Notes under the pieces: generated by a model
What the model saw: the letters and a program-made list of their open reading frames with translations, nothing else
What the model was told of the DNA's origin: nothing
Databases searched by the model: none
DNA from: Chromera velia
Taxonomy: Eukaryota > Sar > Chromeraceae
Assembly: GCA_018398765.1 (NCBI GenBank)
Contig: JAHBMJ010003220.1
Location: 28,541 to 92,540 of the forward strand
Length of the DNA stretch: 64,000 nucleotides
Direction: 5' to 3'
Made by a program: the position numbers and the translations under genes
Shown: positions 22,582-34,629 of the stretch, piece after piece
Numbering within the stretch: the stretch's first letter is position 1
How the letters are laid out: every line of letters starts with the position of its first letter

Positions 22582-23924
22582 AAGTGGGACAATGAAGAGA
22601 TGCAAGCCACCTCTCTACGACAAAACCACTCAGCTTGAGGACAATCGAACTAGAGGAAACCTTTGCTCGGTTTCTTTGGTAAAGCAAACCCCTTAATTCT
22701 GTACAAATTCTTGAACAACCCTTTTCCTCCTCTGTCACGGTACGTGCGCCCCCTCCCCTCTCTCCTTTGTGAACCAGGGGGGCTCTTGTCTACACCTACT
22801 GTCCTCTTGGCTGACTGTCCTGCTTTGTCTTCCCCGAGTGTGCGCGTCTTACCAAATGTCTTCCTACGCGCATGTGACTCGGTGATGGTTTTTGTGCATG
22901 TTGGAGTAGGTGTGGGTCGGTGTGGATGGGCCCGGTTTCCCGGTATTGCCGGGTTTCTTTGAATCAGATACATTCAGGGTAATGCAAAGTGAGAAACAGG
23001 CGGAAAAACAAAAAATCGCCGAAGCTGTGCAGTCGGTACAGGGGGCTGATCTAGGGGCGGATTTGCAGTTGAAAATGCGGTTCTCTGCTAAATGGAAAAA
23101 TCGAAGTAGCATCTACCGCGGGGGTAAAGAGGAATGGAGAATGGAAAGAAAACCTCTCTCTTCAAGGTGTTACTGTACTAGAAGAAAGGACTCTTTATAT
23201 AGAAACAGATTTATGTATGGGTAAAGACAAGTTTTTATTATAATATTATGTAATTAAGTGACCTAGTATACATAATTTAACGATAGGGTCTATAACAATA
23301 TCATGTTCATTTTACTACTATATTTCAATTGAGGTACAATTTGAGTAATTAACATTTGAAACAGGTCTTATGATAATTTTAATTGAAATAATTACTCCCA
23401 TCGTCGTTTAGGATAGCTTAGGAGTCACTGTGTATTATTAAAAAAAGAAACAGAGCGCTTGGAAGTTTAACGCTCTAAGTGAGGTTAGACATCCTCTAAC
23501 TAACTAACTAACTAACTAACTATTCACAGCCGTAGATTCAAATCTGATTCAGAGAGTTCAAAGTTATAGATTATGATTTAGTTCTAGCTCGATTTAGACT
23601 CATTTAGTTTTTATCTGGATACTATATGTTTTACAGTAACTTTTACTATAGAGGTTTTAATAGTACTAAATAGTATATTAAAAACTTTATGACCGGTATC
23701 TTTTACATGTAAGCCCAAGAGCGTATCGACTGGGCCTCATGTCAGAGAGTCCGCCGAGCTGCAGAGAAACAGGCTTCAAACAGAATTAAAACCACCTAAA
23801 TTGTTTTGTGACCTAACGCAATGAAGCACAATTTTGGTGCTGCATCATAGCCTGCATGGTGCCTAGGCTGGTGCAAACTTAACAAGAGGTACGAGCGATT
23901 TGCGTGAAAAGACAAACGCACGGT
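22582..23924. other. 3' flank and AT-rich island between convergent genes
   Basis: Mixed sequence to about 23210, then A+T-rich DNA to about 23880 with a (CTAA)n run at 23497-23520. No gene seen. It separates the 3' ends of the USP-like (+) and EEP (-) genes. Confidence 0.7.
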
Positions 23925-24806
23925 CTAGCCCCCCCATTTGAGAGTACAGGTTATCGGATAGTGGTCGCTTACTATGACATCAGAATGCACTTTGAAATCA
24001 GAGACCTGCACATCTGCAAAACGCCGTCCCCCAATCTCCCCGAACACCAAAAAATGATCGAGATCACCCCTGTCGTCCAACCACATTGCGTACGGATTCT
24101 TCGGAGGGTCATAAGTCGGCTCGTCTCTGCATTCTCCGTCTCCGTCTCTTCCCCCCGGAAACAACTTCACGCACTGTTTTCGCGAGCTGTTCAGATCCCC
24201 AGCGAGCACAACCACAGTGCGGGAGGGTTCAGTGTCCCACTCCCGCAAACACGTCTCCATAAATTCAAGCAACTCTGCTGCTTGTGGTACAATGCGGTGG
24301 CCCTGCACGCGGGGGTCGAGGTGGGTGTTGAAGATGGCCAGACTGAGCGTGTCGGACTGCTTTTCTGTGGGGTTCCTCACAGCTCTCTCTTCACTGTTCT
24401 TTCGCTCAGAGTCCGCAGCCACATCCAACAGCAGTCCCTGTACGCCCTTCCCACTCTTTGATACACTCTCGGAGAATGTGTGTCTCTTGCAGGCACGCAG
24501 AGAGGCCCTCTGCGCTTTATAGCTGCAGTACAAACCCCCAAACCGCCGCAGCCCCTGCCAAACGCTGTCCATCACCGTGCTTCCCCAAGACTTGTCTACA
24601 GCAGTATGAGACTGCAAAAGCCCCGCTTCCAACTGGGCGTTGCTTGACCCCCACACTTCCTGCAGGAGAGCGACGTCGAACGCTTCGGCAAGAGTTCCCA
24701 AAGCGCCTGCACGCGCTGCCTGATCCCTGCAGGAGGCATTTGCGGAATTCACAAACCACCCAGGGATGAGGAAGGCATTGCAGGACAAAACTCTTAGACT
24801 GGCCAT
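23925..24806 (-). CDS. EEP-family phosphodiesterase, neutral-sphingomyelinase-like
   Basis: An intact intronless 293-residue protein of the endonuclease/exonuclease/phosphatase (DNase I-like) fold. Motifs in order: LSCNAF with N10, FDVALLQEVWG with the metal-binding E50, FNTHLD with H162, LAGDLNSS with D204 and N206, GDLDHFL, and IVSDHYPITC with D281 and H282. The stretch DEPTYDPPKNPYAMW between the GDLN and SDH motifs matches the T-Y-D-x-P-x-N-P pattern of neutral sphingomyelinases, which hydrolyse sphingomyelin to ceramide. It has no C-terminal membrane helices like those of animal SMPD2, and no signal peptide is evident. All catalytic residues of the fold are present, so activity is likely; lipid versus nucleic-acid substrate is not settled by sequence. 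It is divergent from the PrimPol gene, starting 801 bases from it. Confidence 0.85.
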   Translation of the reverse strand: MASLRVLSCNAFLIPGWFVNSANASCRDQAARAGALGTLAEAFDVALLQEVWGSSNAQLEAGLLQSHTAVDKSWGSTVMDSVWQGLRRFGGLYCSYKAQRASLRACKRHTFSESVSKSGKGVQGLLLDVAADSERKNSEERAVRNPTEKQSDTLSLAIFNTHLDPRVQGHRIVPQAAELLEFMETCLREWDTEPSRTVVVLAGDLNSSRKQCVKLFPGGRDGDGECRDEPTYDPPKNPYAMWLDDRGDLDHFLVFGEIGGRRFADVQVSDFKVHSDVIVSDHYPITCTLKWGG

Positions 24807-25607
24807 TCGGCCTCCCCTACGCGCAACAGAGAAAATGTACTCTACCTTCAGCGTGCATAAGATTCTAGCTTCCCAACGACATCTGTACTATCCTCTACAA
24901 GCCGTCTCCTTCTGCCGTCTCCTGTTCACATGCATGCAGCCCGCGTGGGGTCTTCGTTCGTACAGCTACAGAAGAAGGAAGGGTCCATCACCGATTATAC
25001 ACACGACAGGTGTCCCAGGGCGTCAGATACATCTGTCTATACAGAGAATAGAAGAGAAAGCATGAGAGAGTTGTTACTCGCGTCGTCATTGAACACTGAA
25101 CTGCGATAAACTGCATGTGTCGAGCCGTCTACGCGCGCAGATCGCGCGCATGCAGATATCCGCATGCATGCATGGTGAACCCATGTGAACCCCCCGCGCG
25201 CGGACGCCTCTGCAACGCGCGCTTTCGCGGATCGAGGAAGAACCTTTTTGTGCGATTCAGACTGCATGGCTCTCCGATGGCTCTCCGAATCAGACTCCGA
25301 TCGAAAGATGCTCGTATGTAGTATTAATAGAAAGTTCCTGGCAGGCTCATCATTGCACGCCCACACATGTTGCCGGGTAGGTTTTTTGTCTCGACAGAGG
25401 ATTGACTTGGGCTTTGTTTGAATCTTTCCTTGCGACTTTTGAGGCTGTTTTTGTATCACCGTCTCCTTAATCTTCTATCGTGTCTGAGGGCCAGCACCCC
25501 AAGAAAAACCACAACGCCTCTCTAGCCGCATAAAGGCACGAGGAGCCGTCGCGGTCTAGCGCTCCTGTTTGTAGGTAGTCAAACATTAGCAGTAAGGGGA
25601 CCCCACG
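24807..25607. promoter_or_regulatory. Divergent promoter region with TGCATGCATGCAT
   Basis: The 801-base gap between head-to-head EEP and PrimPol genes. At 25122-25215 there is a CG/TGCA-rich patch (GCATGCATGCATGG near 25162) with several CGCGCG words. No ORF is supported. Confidence 0.45.
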
Positions 25608-26540
25608 ATGCTGCGTTCTGCTTTTCGCTCTTTGGAAGCTCAACAGAGCTCCTCAGTCTGCAGATTGGTGACTCAATATGGTTTTCGTCCTTTCCCCAGG
25701 TCCCCTCAGATGTTCAGTGTGTACAGACAACTCCACCTCTCCTCCTTTGACACAGCTCCAGCCGCAGCAGCTGCAATGAAGGTGGGTGGACGGTCTCCTG
25801 GCATTCCCTGCCTGTTTTTGTTCTGAGAGTGTATGTGATGTCAGCCGAGAGTTCTCCAAGCCAGTACAGACAGCTTCCTGTGGCCGTGTTACATCAGACG
25901 ATTTTCATTTGATGTTTTGGGTTTCAACATGGGAGCCAGCCTCTCCATTCGAATGCGTACTTTGGCTTTGTCTGTTTGCAGAAGCGTCAGCAAGACTGCG
26001 CATCTTCTGCTGGGAGGAAGGGAGGAGGCAGAGAGGAAAGGGACAGAGAGGGCCTGGTGTTCTTCCCCACGAAGGCCCACCTGATCGAGGCCAAACCTCC
26101 GCCTTCTTCTGCATGGGCTGCAAAGAGCTTGCCGAAAATCCAAAAGGGAGTGAGGAAGGCCGTCTCGAGTTACACGTTCTTCGAGGACTTCGAGAGTTTC
26201 TTTTTGTTTTTGCAGAACGCCTACGACCAGCAGAGGCCCCTGCCGTTTTTTGAAGTGTTCCCAGAGGACAAACCGCGTTGCCTCTACTTTGACCTCGATT
26301 CTTCGTCAGTCAAAAAATGTTCATAAGCCATCGTTCGTGTTCTTCTTTTCGGAGACTGCCAGTGTTCACACTTCCGTGAGACGAAACTTTTCGAGCTTGA
26401 CTGTTCGTCAGTCGATTCACTCAGATTCGAGAAGGAAGGGGGAGACCGGGGAGAGGAATCCGGCCAGAAAATGGGAGAATTCAATGAAAGGGGGGAAACG
26501 GGAAATCAAGAGACGAAAGGGGACTGCATTCTAGGCTTAC

Positions 26541-26580
<40 letters not shown>

Positions 26581-27337
26581 CTGAGTGTGTGTGTGTGTGT
26601 GTGTGTGTCTTTCTGTCTTGGTGTGTTCTGTTCTGTGGGTCTTTCGGCCTATCTACCAGCCTGCCTTCAGTTTCCGTCAGACTCGATCTCTTTCTCGCTA
26701 CCCTTTCCTTGTTGATGCAACCGCTGACCTGATCAAACGAATGAAAAGAGGTCCCAATGCACAACACAATGAGGAAATGAACAGAAAGAGGTCTGACAAA
26801 AAAATGAAAAAATCCTTGCAGGGATGCCTCCTTCAAGGGCCGAGAGATGCAACACGTCAAGGAGCTCACTGACATGGTCAGCAACAGGAGGGCTGGCAAG
26901 AGGAGCGCAGGGGAGGAAAGCGAATTGAGGGCTGAATGAATTCTGCATGTGGACGTCGAAGTCCTCTGGGGGGGCCCTCGCTTGAACCGAACAGTCTGTA
27001 TCGATACCTCACACTCTCCTTCTTTGTGTGTCCCGTACTTCCTTTTTGCGTGATGCGTGTGTGTGTAAAGTCGGTTTATCATCTCTCCTGTTTCTCTTTC
27101 CGCCTGTTTCTCTCTCTCTCTCTCTGCGTGCGTGTTTTTGTGCGCATGCGAGTGTGCTTGTGCATGTGTATGTGCACTTGTGTGCGAGCGTGTCAGGTTC
27201 GGCATTTCTTTTGTGTAGACGACGCGGAGATCCTCGAGCCAAACGTCAGCCACCTTCTTTCTTTCGGTCTCTCTCTCTCTCTTTCTGCGGGAAGGAAGCA
27301 ATGAAGGTCCCTTTCCTCTCCGTTGCACAGACACACA

Positions 27338-27386
<49 letters not shown>

Positions 27387-28553
27387 TTTGACTCCTTTCT
27401 TGTGGAAACCTTCATAGTTCTGCATCATTTTTTAAATGCTCCATTGAGTAAGTACAAACACAAATTTCTCTTCTGCAGTCTCTTGTCCGTGTCGTCTACT
27501 CTTTCGGTGCGTGCTTGTTTTCCCGTCTTGTCCTTTGCCTCCTTTCTTGCAGAACTTGCAGAAGGGCTCGGTGTTGTGGTCTTTCCTTCTCTGCTTCTTC
27601 ACAGGTGTTGACTGACACGCGTCAAGAAATGTGCACTGTGAGAATCCGCTGAATGGCCGACGCCGAAAGTACGGTTGAGATATTCTCTCTTTGTCTGTCT
27701 GCAGGTCCTGATCGCGAACCGACCCGACAAGTACAGCTGCCACGTGAGATTCCCTCAAATCTCCTTTGCCAACCAGAGACACCAAAACGATGTGCTCAGG
27801 CTCTTTCTGGACACTCTTTACTCAGGAGGCAAGGTCAGAACACAGCAGAGCAGAGAACTGAGTCGCATCATGTGGAGACGACACGAGAATCACCACCGGC
27901 CTCTCACAACAAAATCGTTTCTCCAGTCTACAAATCTCTTTACTTGTCAGAAAGAGAGTGGTATCATCGACACACCAACCATACACCGATCAGATAGATA
28001 GAGGCAACACCTACATGCATACAGAATTCGAACAAAGAGCGAGTAGAATCTTCGAAACGAATCCCTGCACTCGTGAGACAAGACGCCGGCAGTGGGACGT
28101 CAGAGAAGCAGAAAGGCGCAAGGAACAGTCGAATCATTTTCCATTTGTCAACTCCTTTCCTCCTCTCCTTTAGCCCCTCTTTCCGAATGGCCCCTTCCTT
28201 CTTCCTCTCCCTCCAGACGAACATCCTCACAGACGGAGACCCAGAGTTAGCGTCTGCTAGTGAGAAGAGCGGCGCAATGCGCGCGAAGGCCTTCACAGAC
28301 AGGGGGAGGCCAGAGGTGAACGCGGTGATCGACAGGGCCCCCTACACAAGCTTCCAACTTCTTCGCGGTCAGTCGGTAGGGGTGGGTGAGAAAAGAGGGG
28401 AGGGAGTATTGGGTCTGTCCGTTCGTCTCCTGCCTGTTTTTTTGCTCTTCTCTTGGTCTTCACTTCCCCTCTTTACCCATCAATCCGCACTACTTTCCTT
28501 CTCCCTCTATTGACTCTTCTTCTTTCCATGAAGTCTTCTGTCTCTCCTTTTGA

Positions 28554-28610
<57 letters not shown>

Positions 28611-29401
28611 CTCCGTTCGCATGCAAGCTGAGGGATGGACAGCCTGCCGAGGACTCAACGCTGGTCCCGTACACGTGGCCTCCATGGAAGTCAGTCTGTC
28701 TGTCAGCATGCGGGTGTGTGTGCACAGACAGACCGTTTTGGAGTTTTGTTTTGTTGTAGTCACTGTTGCTGTCTGGATCGGCGCCGTAGCAGTGATTGCA
28801 CCGCGTGCTGTGCAAAGAGAGTAGTGGGTGAGAGGGCGCTTCGATGGGTGGGTGGGTGGGTGGGTGAAAGAGTGAACGTGAGGGAGCGAGTCACTGAAGG
28901 AGTGAGGGAAATGAAACACTGCCCGTAGAGGGGCAATGCAGACATCAGGGGGTGCAGGGGGGTGAAAGGTAGGCCAGTCAAATACAGAAACAAAACGCTG
29001 AATGTTGTGGAATCGAGTTGGTCTGGTCTGGTTTTAAGGTTTATCGTATGGGTGAATGTCTGAAGATGAAGTTCTCTCTCTGTTCATGCAGGAACGACGA
29101 GCGCACCTTCTTTGCGTCTTTCGTGGAGCCTCTCTACGCCTCCCCTTCTGCAACCACGGACATCGAGGAGATCTGTGCGAGGAGGGAGGACGTGAGGACA
29201 GTCAGAGAACTGCACCAGAGAAGCAGAGGGGGCACGGCAGCGTTGTGGGGATTCGTGAAGAGACCAGGATCTGGGGGTCAGTCTGTTGCGTGGAGTCGGT
29301 GTCGCCATGGAAGTCGATTTGTTTGCTTGTAGAGTATCCGGAGAGTGAACTGGCAGTTTTTTTTTCTTCCGTTGATTTCTTCTCTTCCCTCATCTCGACT
29401 T

Positions 29402-29441
<40 letters not shown>

Positions 29442-29931
29442 TGTATGTGTGTGTCTTCTGGCCGTCCGCCGACTTTTCCTGATTCTCAGTCTTCCCTTCC
29501 ATCTCTCTCCCTCCTCTGCGCCTCTCTTTCTTTCTTTCTGCAGCTGGAGGAGGGGGTGACTCTTTGAACTTGTTCAGTCCCCAATTTGTGAAGGGAAAGG
29601 GGTTGGAGAGAAAGGGAGAGCGAGAGGGAGAGAAGGCTTCTTCAAAGAGGAACAAAAAGAGCTCCCCGGGAGCGATGGATGACCTCGAGGATGTCTCTGG
29701 TACTTCCGAACGCGTCGTTCTGGCAGGTTTGTCTATCTGTCTGTCTGCCTGTTTGTCCGTCCGTCCGTCCGTCCGTCCGTCTGTCCGTCTGTCCGTCTGT
29801 CTGTCTGTCTGTCTGTCTGCCTGTCTGTCTGTCTGTCTGTCTGCTCTCTTGGTCTTTTCCACGCCCCGTCTCTCTGTGTGAGTGAGTGAGTGAGTAAGTG
29901 GGTGAGTGAGTCAGTGAGTCAGTGGGTCAGT

Positions 29932-29976
<45 letters not shown>

Positions 29977-32658
29977 CGTGCGTGCGAGCGTGTGAGCGTG
30001 CGTGCGTGCGTTCGTTCGTGCGTGCGTGCGTGCGTGTGTGTGTGTGTGTGTGTCAAAATCAGCTGAATGTTTGTTCAGACAACAGGAAAGAGAACGACAG
30101 GTCAAATTTCTTCCCATCCAAGTGTACTGAAGGAATGCTGCACATGCATCCATGGCATGTTCCTGACATGATGATGATGCGAACATGCAGACACGCAAAC
30201 AAAACAAAAATCCGGTCGATGGAGAAAGAGAAAGCATCAAATGTATCGGCCTTTTTGTTTGTGCAGCAAGCATCTTCAGTCTTTTCTCCTCCCTTTCCTA
30301 GATCTCATTTTCTGCTGAATGTATGCAGGTCTATCTGATGTTGCAATCTTCCGAACTCTGCTCAACGACCTGCACCCTTCTCGGGCTTCTGACTGGTACT
30401 CTTGGTTTCGTGTGTGCGGCATCTGCTGGACACTGTTGGAGTCGGGGAAGGTCAGCCGCTTTGTCTGAAGGAGGGTTTTTTGCTTTTGGGGGTTCTTTGG
30501 GAGCCCCAAGGTTCCTCCGGAGGCCAACGGAGGTACACAGGTTTCCTTCTTTCTCTCTTGCTGCACGTTCTGCTATTTTCTGTTTGTCACGAGGGATGCC
30601 TCAGCTCATGCATGAATTTTGGAGACTCGACATCTACTGTTTCCGTCGATTGGCAACAGGGGTAGAAAGCTTCGGGTTGGTAGCGAGTATTGTTAGTTTG
30701 GCGGGTGAAGTTGGCATGAGAATCCTTGGAGGGAAAGAGAGCGGGAGATGAAAATGAATCTGAATCTATGAGAGAAGCAAAACGAAACGGCGTCTTTCCA
30801 CCCGTGTGTTCACCTGCACTGTGGACATTCAGGCAAGTGAAGAAGCGACTGCAGACACATGGGAAGCCTTCTTTGCTTGGTCAAAGGTGAGTGTCGTAGG
30901 TGACCGGAGAAACAAAAGGTTGAGAGATGAACTCAGTTCCCTTTGTCACTTTCTGCCTCTTGGCTTGACCCACTTGTCTCTCTTTCTCTTCAGTCTTGCT
31001 TGCGGTGGCGCTTTCCTTGTCTTCTTGAATGGTACTCACTCTCTTCTTTGGCCCTCTCCTCTGCGTGCTGCTGTCGCCGTTACGACGTGTCTTGTCAACG
31101 CGCAAACGAGAAACGAAACAGGAAAAGCAAAAGAGAAGAAAGCAACATGGCAGCGGGTCTGTCGGTGAACTCGGAAGGAAGTGGAAGGATGGAATGGCCT
31201 CTCTCCCTTGCCTTCCTACATGGAGCCTTCCCTCCCCCCCCATGCATCTCTCTATCTCCTTTCCTTCTCCGAATGCTCTTCCCCAACTGCCCTCCCACTC
31301 TCCCTCCCTCTTTGCCTGTTTCTCTCTCTGCTGCACTGCGCAGTCAGGAGGTCAATCAATCGATCTATCTCCTCTTCCTGTCTTGCCATCGTTGATGCAG
31401 TCATGTCACCTCTACAGATTTCCCAAAATAATCAATCTCACGAAAATCTGGCACAAAACAGAATACGGTCTAAAGCTCCTTCCTCTCTTGACCGATTGAT
31501 TCTGCAGCAATACACGGACTTCGACGAGGCCGAGAACATCAAGATGGTCGAAAAAAACGAGGGTGGGTGAGGGAGTGGGCGAGTTGGAGATTGGATGGGT
31601 GGAATCTTTTATTTTGGGAGAGTGATGGTGAAAAACAAAACGCAGCGGGTAAAATGAGAGGGTGGAGTCATCTCAAATCCATTTGACTCAGGTCGCTCCA
31701 TTTGGTTTTGTTCTGGGAACACAGGAAGGAGATTGGGATGAGCATTCATCGCAAAGCCCAGGGGAGCCTCTGGCATTCAGACGGACGCAGACTATCCTTT
31801 TTTCTCTTCTCTCTTCTTTCCTCCCCTCCTTCGCAGGACGACCGTTCGCGTGGGCACAGGGCCGCCGCACTCTCCTGCAGATGGCAGAGCACGACAATCC
31901 AGGCAAAGCGGTGGGTCCGTTTTTTGCGCTGTGTGTGCGCATGTAGGGATACTGGACGGTTGCGGACAATGAGTGCACCAAGCGATCCCCTCTAAAAAGC
32001 TTCGTGTTTTAGAGATCGATTTGGACGGTTGATGGATTTTCTTTCCTGGATGATCGCGGGGGGCATTCAACTTTGGGGCGGTGTCTGTCTATCGGAGTGG
32101 TTTTGTGGTGTGGCAGTGGGTGGAGAAAATAGAACGTGCATGTGCGGAAAGAATGTACTGGTCAGAGAGGGGCCCGCCTGAGAGGAGACAGCCAGATCAA
32201 GAGACGACGTGTGTGTTTTGCGTGCGTCAGTCATTGGGCGTGGTTTTTGTTTTCAATCCACTGCCTGCATGGAAAATTCTGCATCTGTCTCAGTTTGCTC
32301 GTCCGTTGCTTTTCTTACCGTGCATCTATCATGTTCCCGTCCCTCTTCCCTTTCCCTTCCGTTTGATTGATTTGGATTGCAGTACATTCTGTTGGATGAC
32401 GCGAACAAGACCATCCACTCCCTCTACGCCGCACAGACGCACTCCTCCATCGGGGAAGCATGGGGGCATTGGGGTGGTGAGGTTGTGTCTTCTTTTTCTT
32501 CTTCTTTGGGGGTATCTGGGGGGCAGAGGAGGGGGGGAATGGGGGCGGGGAGAGTTGGGAGAGGGGGAGTGGGTGGTCAGATGAACAACATGAGGCTGGA
32601 AGTGGCTGCTGATTCCTTTGGGGAGAACGCGGGGGTTGTACTTGATCATCGTGCGTGA
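25608..32658 (+). CDS. Primase-polymerase (PrimPol-type AEP) with PriCT-2-like region
   Basis: Fourteen phase-consistent exons: 25608-25781, 25982-26304, 26822-26876, 27197-27244, 27705-27833, 28217-28367, 28611-28689, 29092-29276, 29544-29726, 30329-30450, 30833-30886, 31508-31562, 31837-31910, 32383-32658; 635 residues. Archaeo-eukaryotic primase motifs: [19 protein letters not shown] with metal-binding D162 and D164; KYSCHVRF with S211 and H213; [14 protein letters not shown] with D282, Y286 and R293. Residues 443-544 ([42 protein letters not shown]) match PriCT-2, a helical domain joined to primase-polymerases of viruses and mobile elements. The family primes and re-primes DNA synthesis at stalled forks. 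The UL52-type zinc finger of animal PrimPol is not seen. The N-terminus [20 protein letters not shown] is Arg/Ser-rich and could be an organelle presequence. Eight of 13 donors are GTCAG. The last exon has a Gly-rich tail. Confidence 0.85.
26543..26608. repeat. Intronic (CT)n(GT)n microsatellite
   Basis: In PrimPol intron 2. Confidence 0.95.
27329..27383. repeat. Intronic (CA)n(GA)n microsatellite
   Basis: In PrimPol intron 4, in the orientation opposite to the other intronic repeats of this gene. Confidence 0.95.
28556..28608. repeat. (CT)n(GT)n repeat forming an intron 3' end
   Basis: The repeat runs straight into the acceptor GTGTGCAG at 28610 of PrimPol intron 6. Confidence 0.95.
29402..29454. 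repeat. Intronic (CT)n(GT)n microsatellite
   Basis: In PrimPol intron 8. Confidence 0.95.
29734..30053. repeat. Intronic GTCT/GTCC, GTGA and GT repeat cluster
   Basis: Starts seven bases after the exon-9 donor: GTCT/GTCC to 29842, then GAGT units (29879-29930), then GT and CGTG repeats. All within PrimPol intron 9. Confidence 0.9.
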
Positions 32659-34242
32659 GTGAATTAAGAACGTGTACTTATAGAAGGATGTCGATGGCAA
32701 ACGGCATATCTACCCCCGTCTCTCTTGCATCTTGTGACACACTATCGCACGCGACTTTGTCGAGAACTTGTATGCAGGGATCAGATGTGTTGCACGGAGC
32801 ACAGAGAAAGCAACAAGCAAAAGGGAGAGACAATTGTAATGCTCACCTGTTTCCCTTCCTCTTCTCGGTTTTTGCGCGAAGACTGAATTTTTTTTTTTCA
32901 TTCCACTGAAAGTTCCGCCCCTGTCTCTGACTGCATGTCGTCGTGATGGAAGGAGAAAATGAAATTGAGTTCCTGTTGTGATTCCAACAACGCGCTGAGG
33001 AAAGATGGAAGGGTGCTTTCTTGTTTATGCTAGGCAGAGAGGAGAAGAGAGGGACTCCCATTGAAGTCCGCATCGGGTGAAGGGGGGGGNNNNGAAGGGG
33101 GGGGGGGGATTGGAGCGATGGGAGTGCCAGGGCACCTTCTGCTGTAGATGCACAAATCCATCCGCATGACCTGATTTCTTTTCATAGGCATCGACCCTCT
33201 GATCGAGGTTGTGGATCGAAAAACAAGTGCCTGCCTGTCCCACGCAGTCTGCCATCGGGCAGGTGGCTGAGGGCCTGGACGGTAGCATTTCGATCGCGGG
33301 GTTGTTGATCGCTCTTCACATTCGATGATGCTGCCTCCGTACAGAATTAAATTCCAATGAAATTCAATTTCTTCGCAGAGAGGAGTGGGGGGGGAACAAA
33401 AACAAGGGTGTAGGTAGCGGATAGCTATATCTAGTTAGGGGACTCTTTCACGCAGAATTTGCAGCAGAAACATGATGAACGGGCCTGAAAACAGGCTAGT
33501 GCAGAGGTCGGTAGCGGTTGGTAGTTTAGCCGATACCTGTGGGAAAAATTTTTATAGTATTTTATGGTTAGAATAAAAAGTTTTTGTTTTATCGGGAGCT
33601 AGATCGGGAGAAAGGTCCAAAAAATATTTTTCAAAGCTGATTAACTACAAGTTTTTGACTTTAGTAGATTTGACTAGCTGCTCAGGTTATATATACTAGT
33701 AGATCTAGATGCTCTAGTATTAGCGGCGCTGAGCTAGGTAAGATCAGTTAGCTAGGTAAGAACTGTTAGATAATTTGAAAGCTCCAATCTTTTGTACAAT
33801 ATCTAGAGTAGTAATTGAGTGAATTCAATTGAATTAAACGTTGTTTTAGGAATAAAAACTGCCTTGTGTGTTGCTGCTAAAAGATAGAAGCCTAGAAATA
33901 CTAGGGCCGTAACTGGGCTGATAGCGATAACATACGATGATGATGATGGTACGTTGGTTTCCCAAAAAAATAGAAATCTGAAGCTAGATCTGATTCAATC
34001 TGAAACAGATTGCAGTGCCCACCGTGAGAGTTCTTATAGATTTCCCGAGGATCTCACTAGGATTTCCTAAGGACCAATTAATTATTTTCCACAGATTTTC
34101 TAACAATTTCCATAATTTTTTGTAGGGCATTTATGAATTGAACGACATGAGTGAATTTTAAGACGCTGAGTCTCAAATAGTGGCAGTGTGGCACCATAGC
34201 GGAAACTTGAATGCACCGCACAAGTAGTTTTCTGGAATTAAT
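32659..34242. other. 3' flank, assembly gap and AT-rich island
   Basis: No gene seen. A 4-base N gap lies at 33090-33093 inside a G run. From about 33340 the sequence is A+T-rich with CTAG/AGCTAG words to 34240. It separates the convergent PrimPol (+) and archaemetzincin (-) genes. Confidence 0.7.
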
Positions 34243-34585
34243 TCATCTTTCAGCCTGAGCTCCGTGCCGCGGTGCCCTTTCCGATTCAAGGTAGTCGATC
34301 CGCTCTTTCAGCCACTGCAGCTCATTTTGCTCGCAATACCACAGTTGCTTGAACTCCCTTTCCCAGAACGCAAAAATGTCCTTGTAACGTGTCAAGACGT
34401 CAAATCCGCACAGCCGGTGCACCTTCCGGAGGCAGACGGGGCACAGAAAGTGCGGCTGGGAGAAATCCTCTTCCAGGTGCCCGCTGCCGTTCATGCAGCA
34501 CTGGAAGAAGACGCAGTGATCGAGGCCCAACATGTGTCCGAGTTCGTGTACAGCCTGCAGGCAATGCATGCTCATACACTGAATG

Positions 34586-34629
<44 letters not shown>

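Noticed and set aside
21951-22610. 219-codon minus-strand ORF
   Set aside because: It lies opposite the last two USP-like exons, whose phases match; composition is that of a shadow frame.
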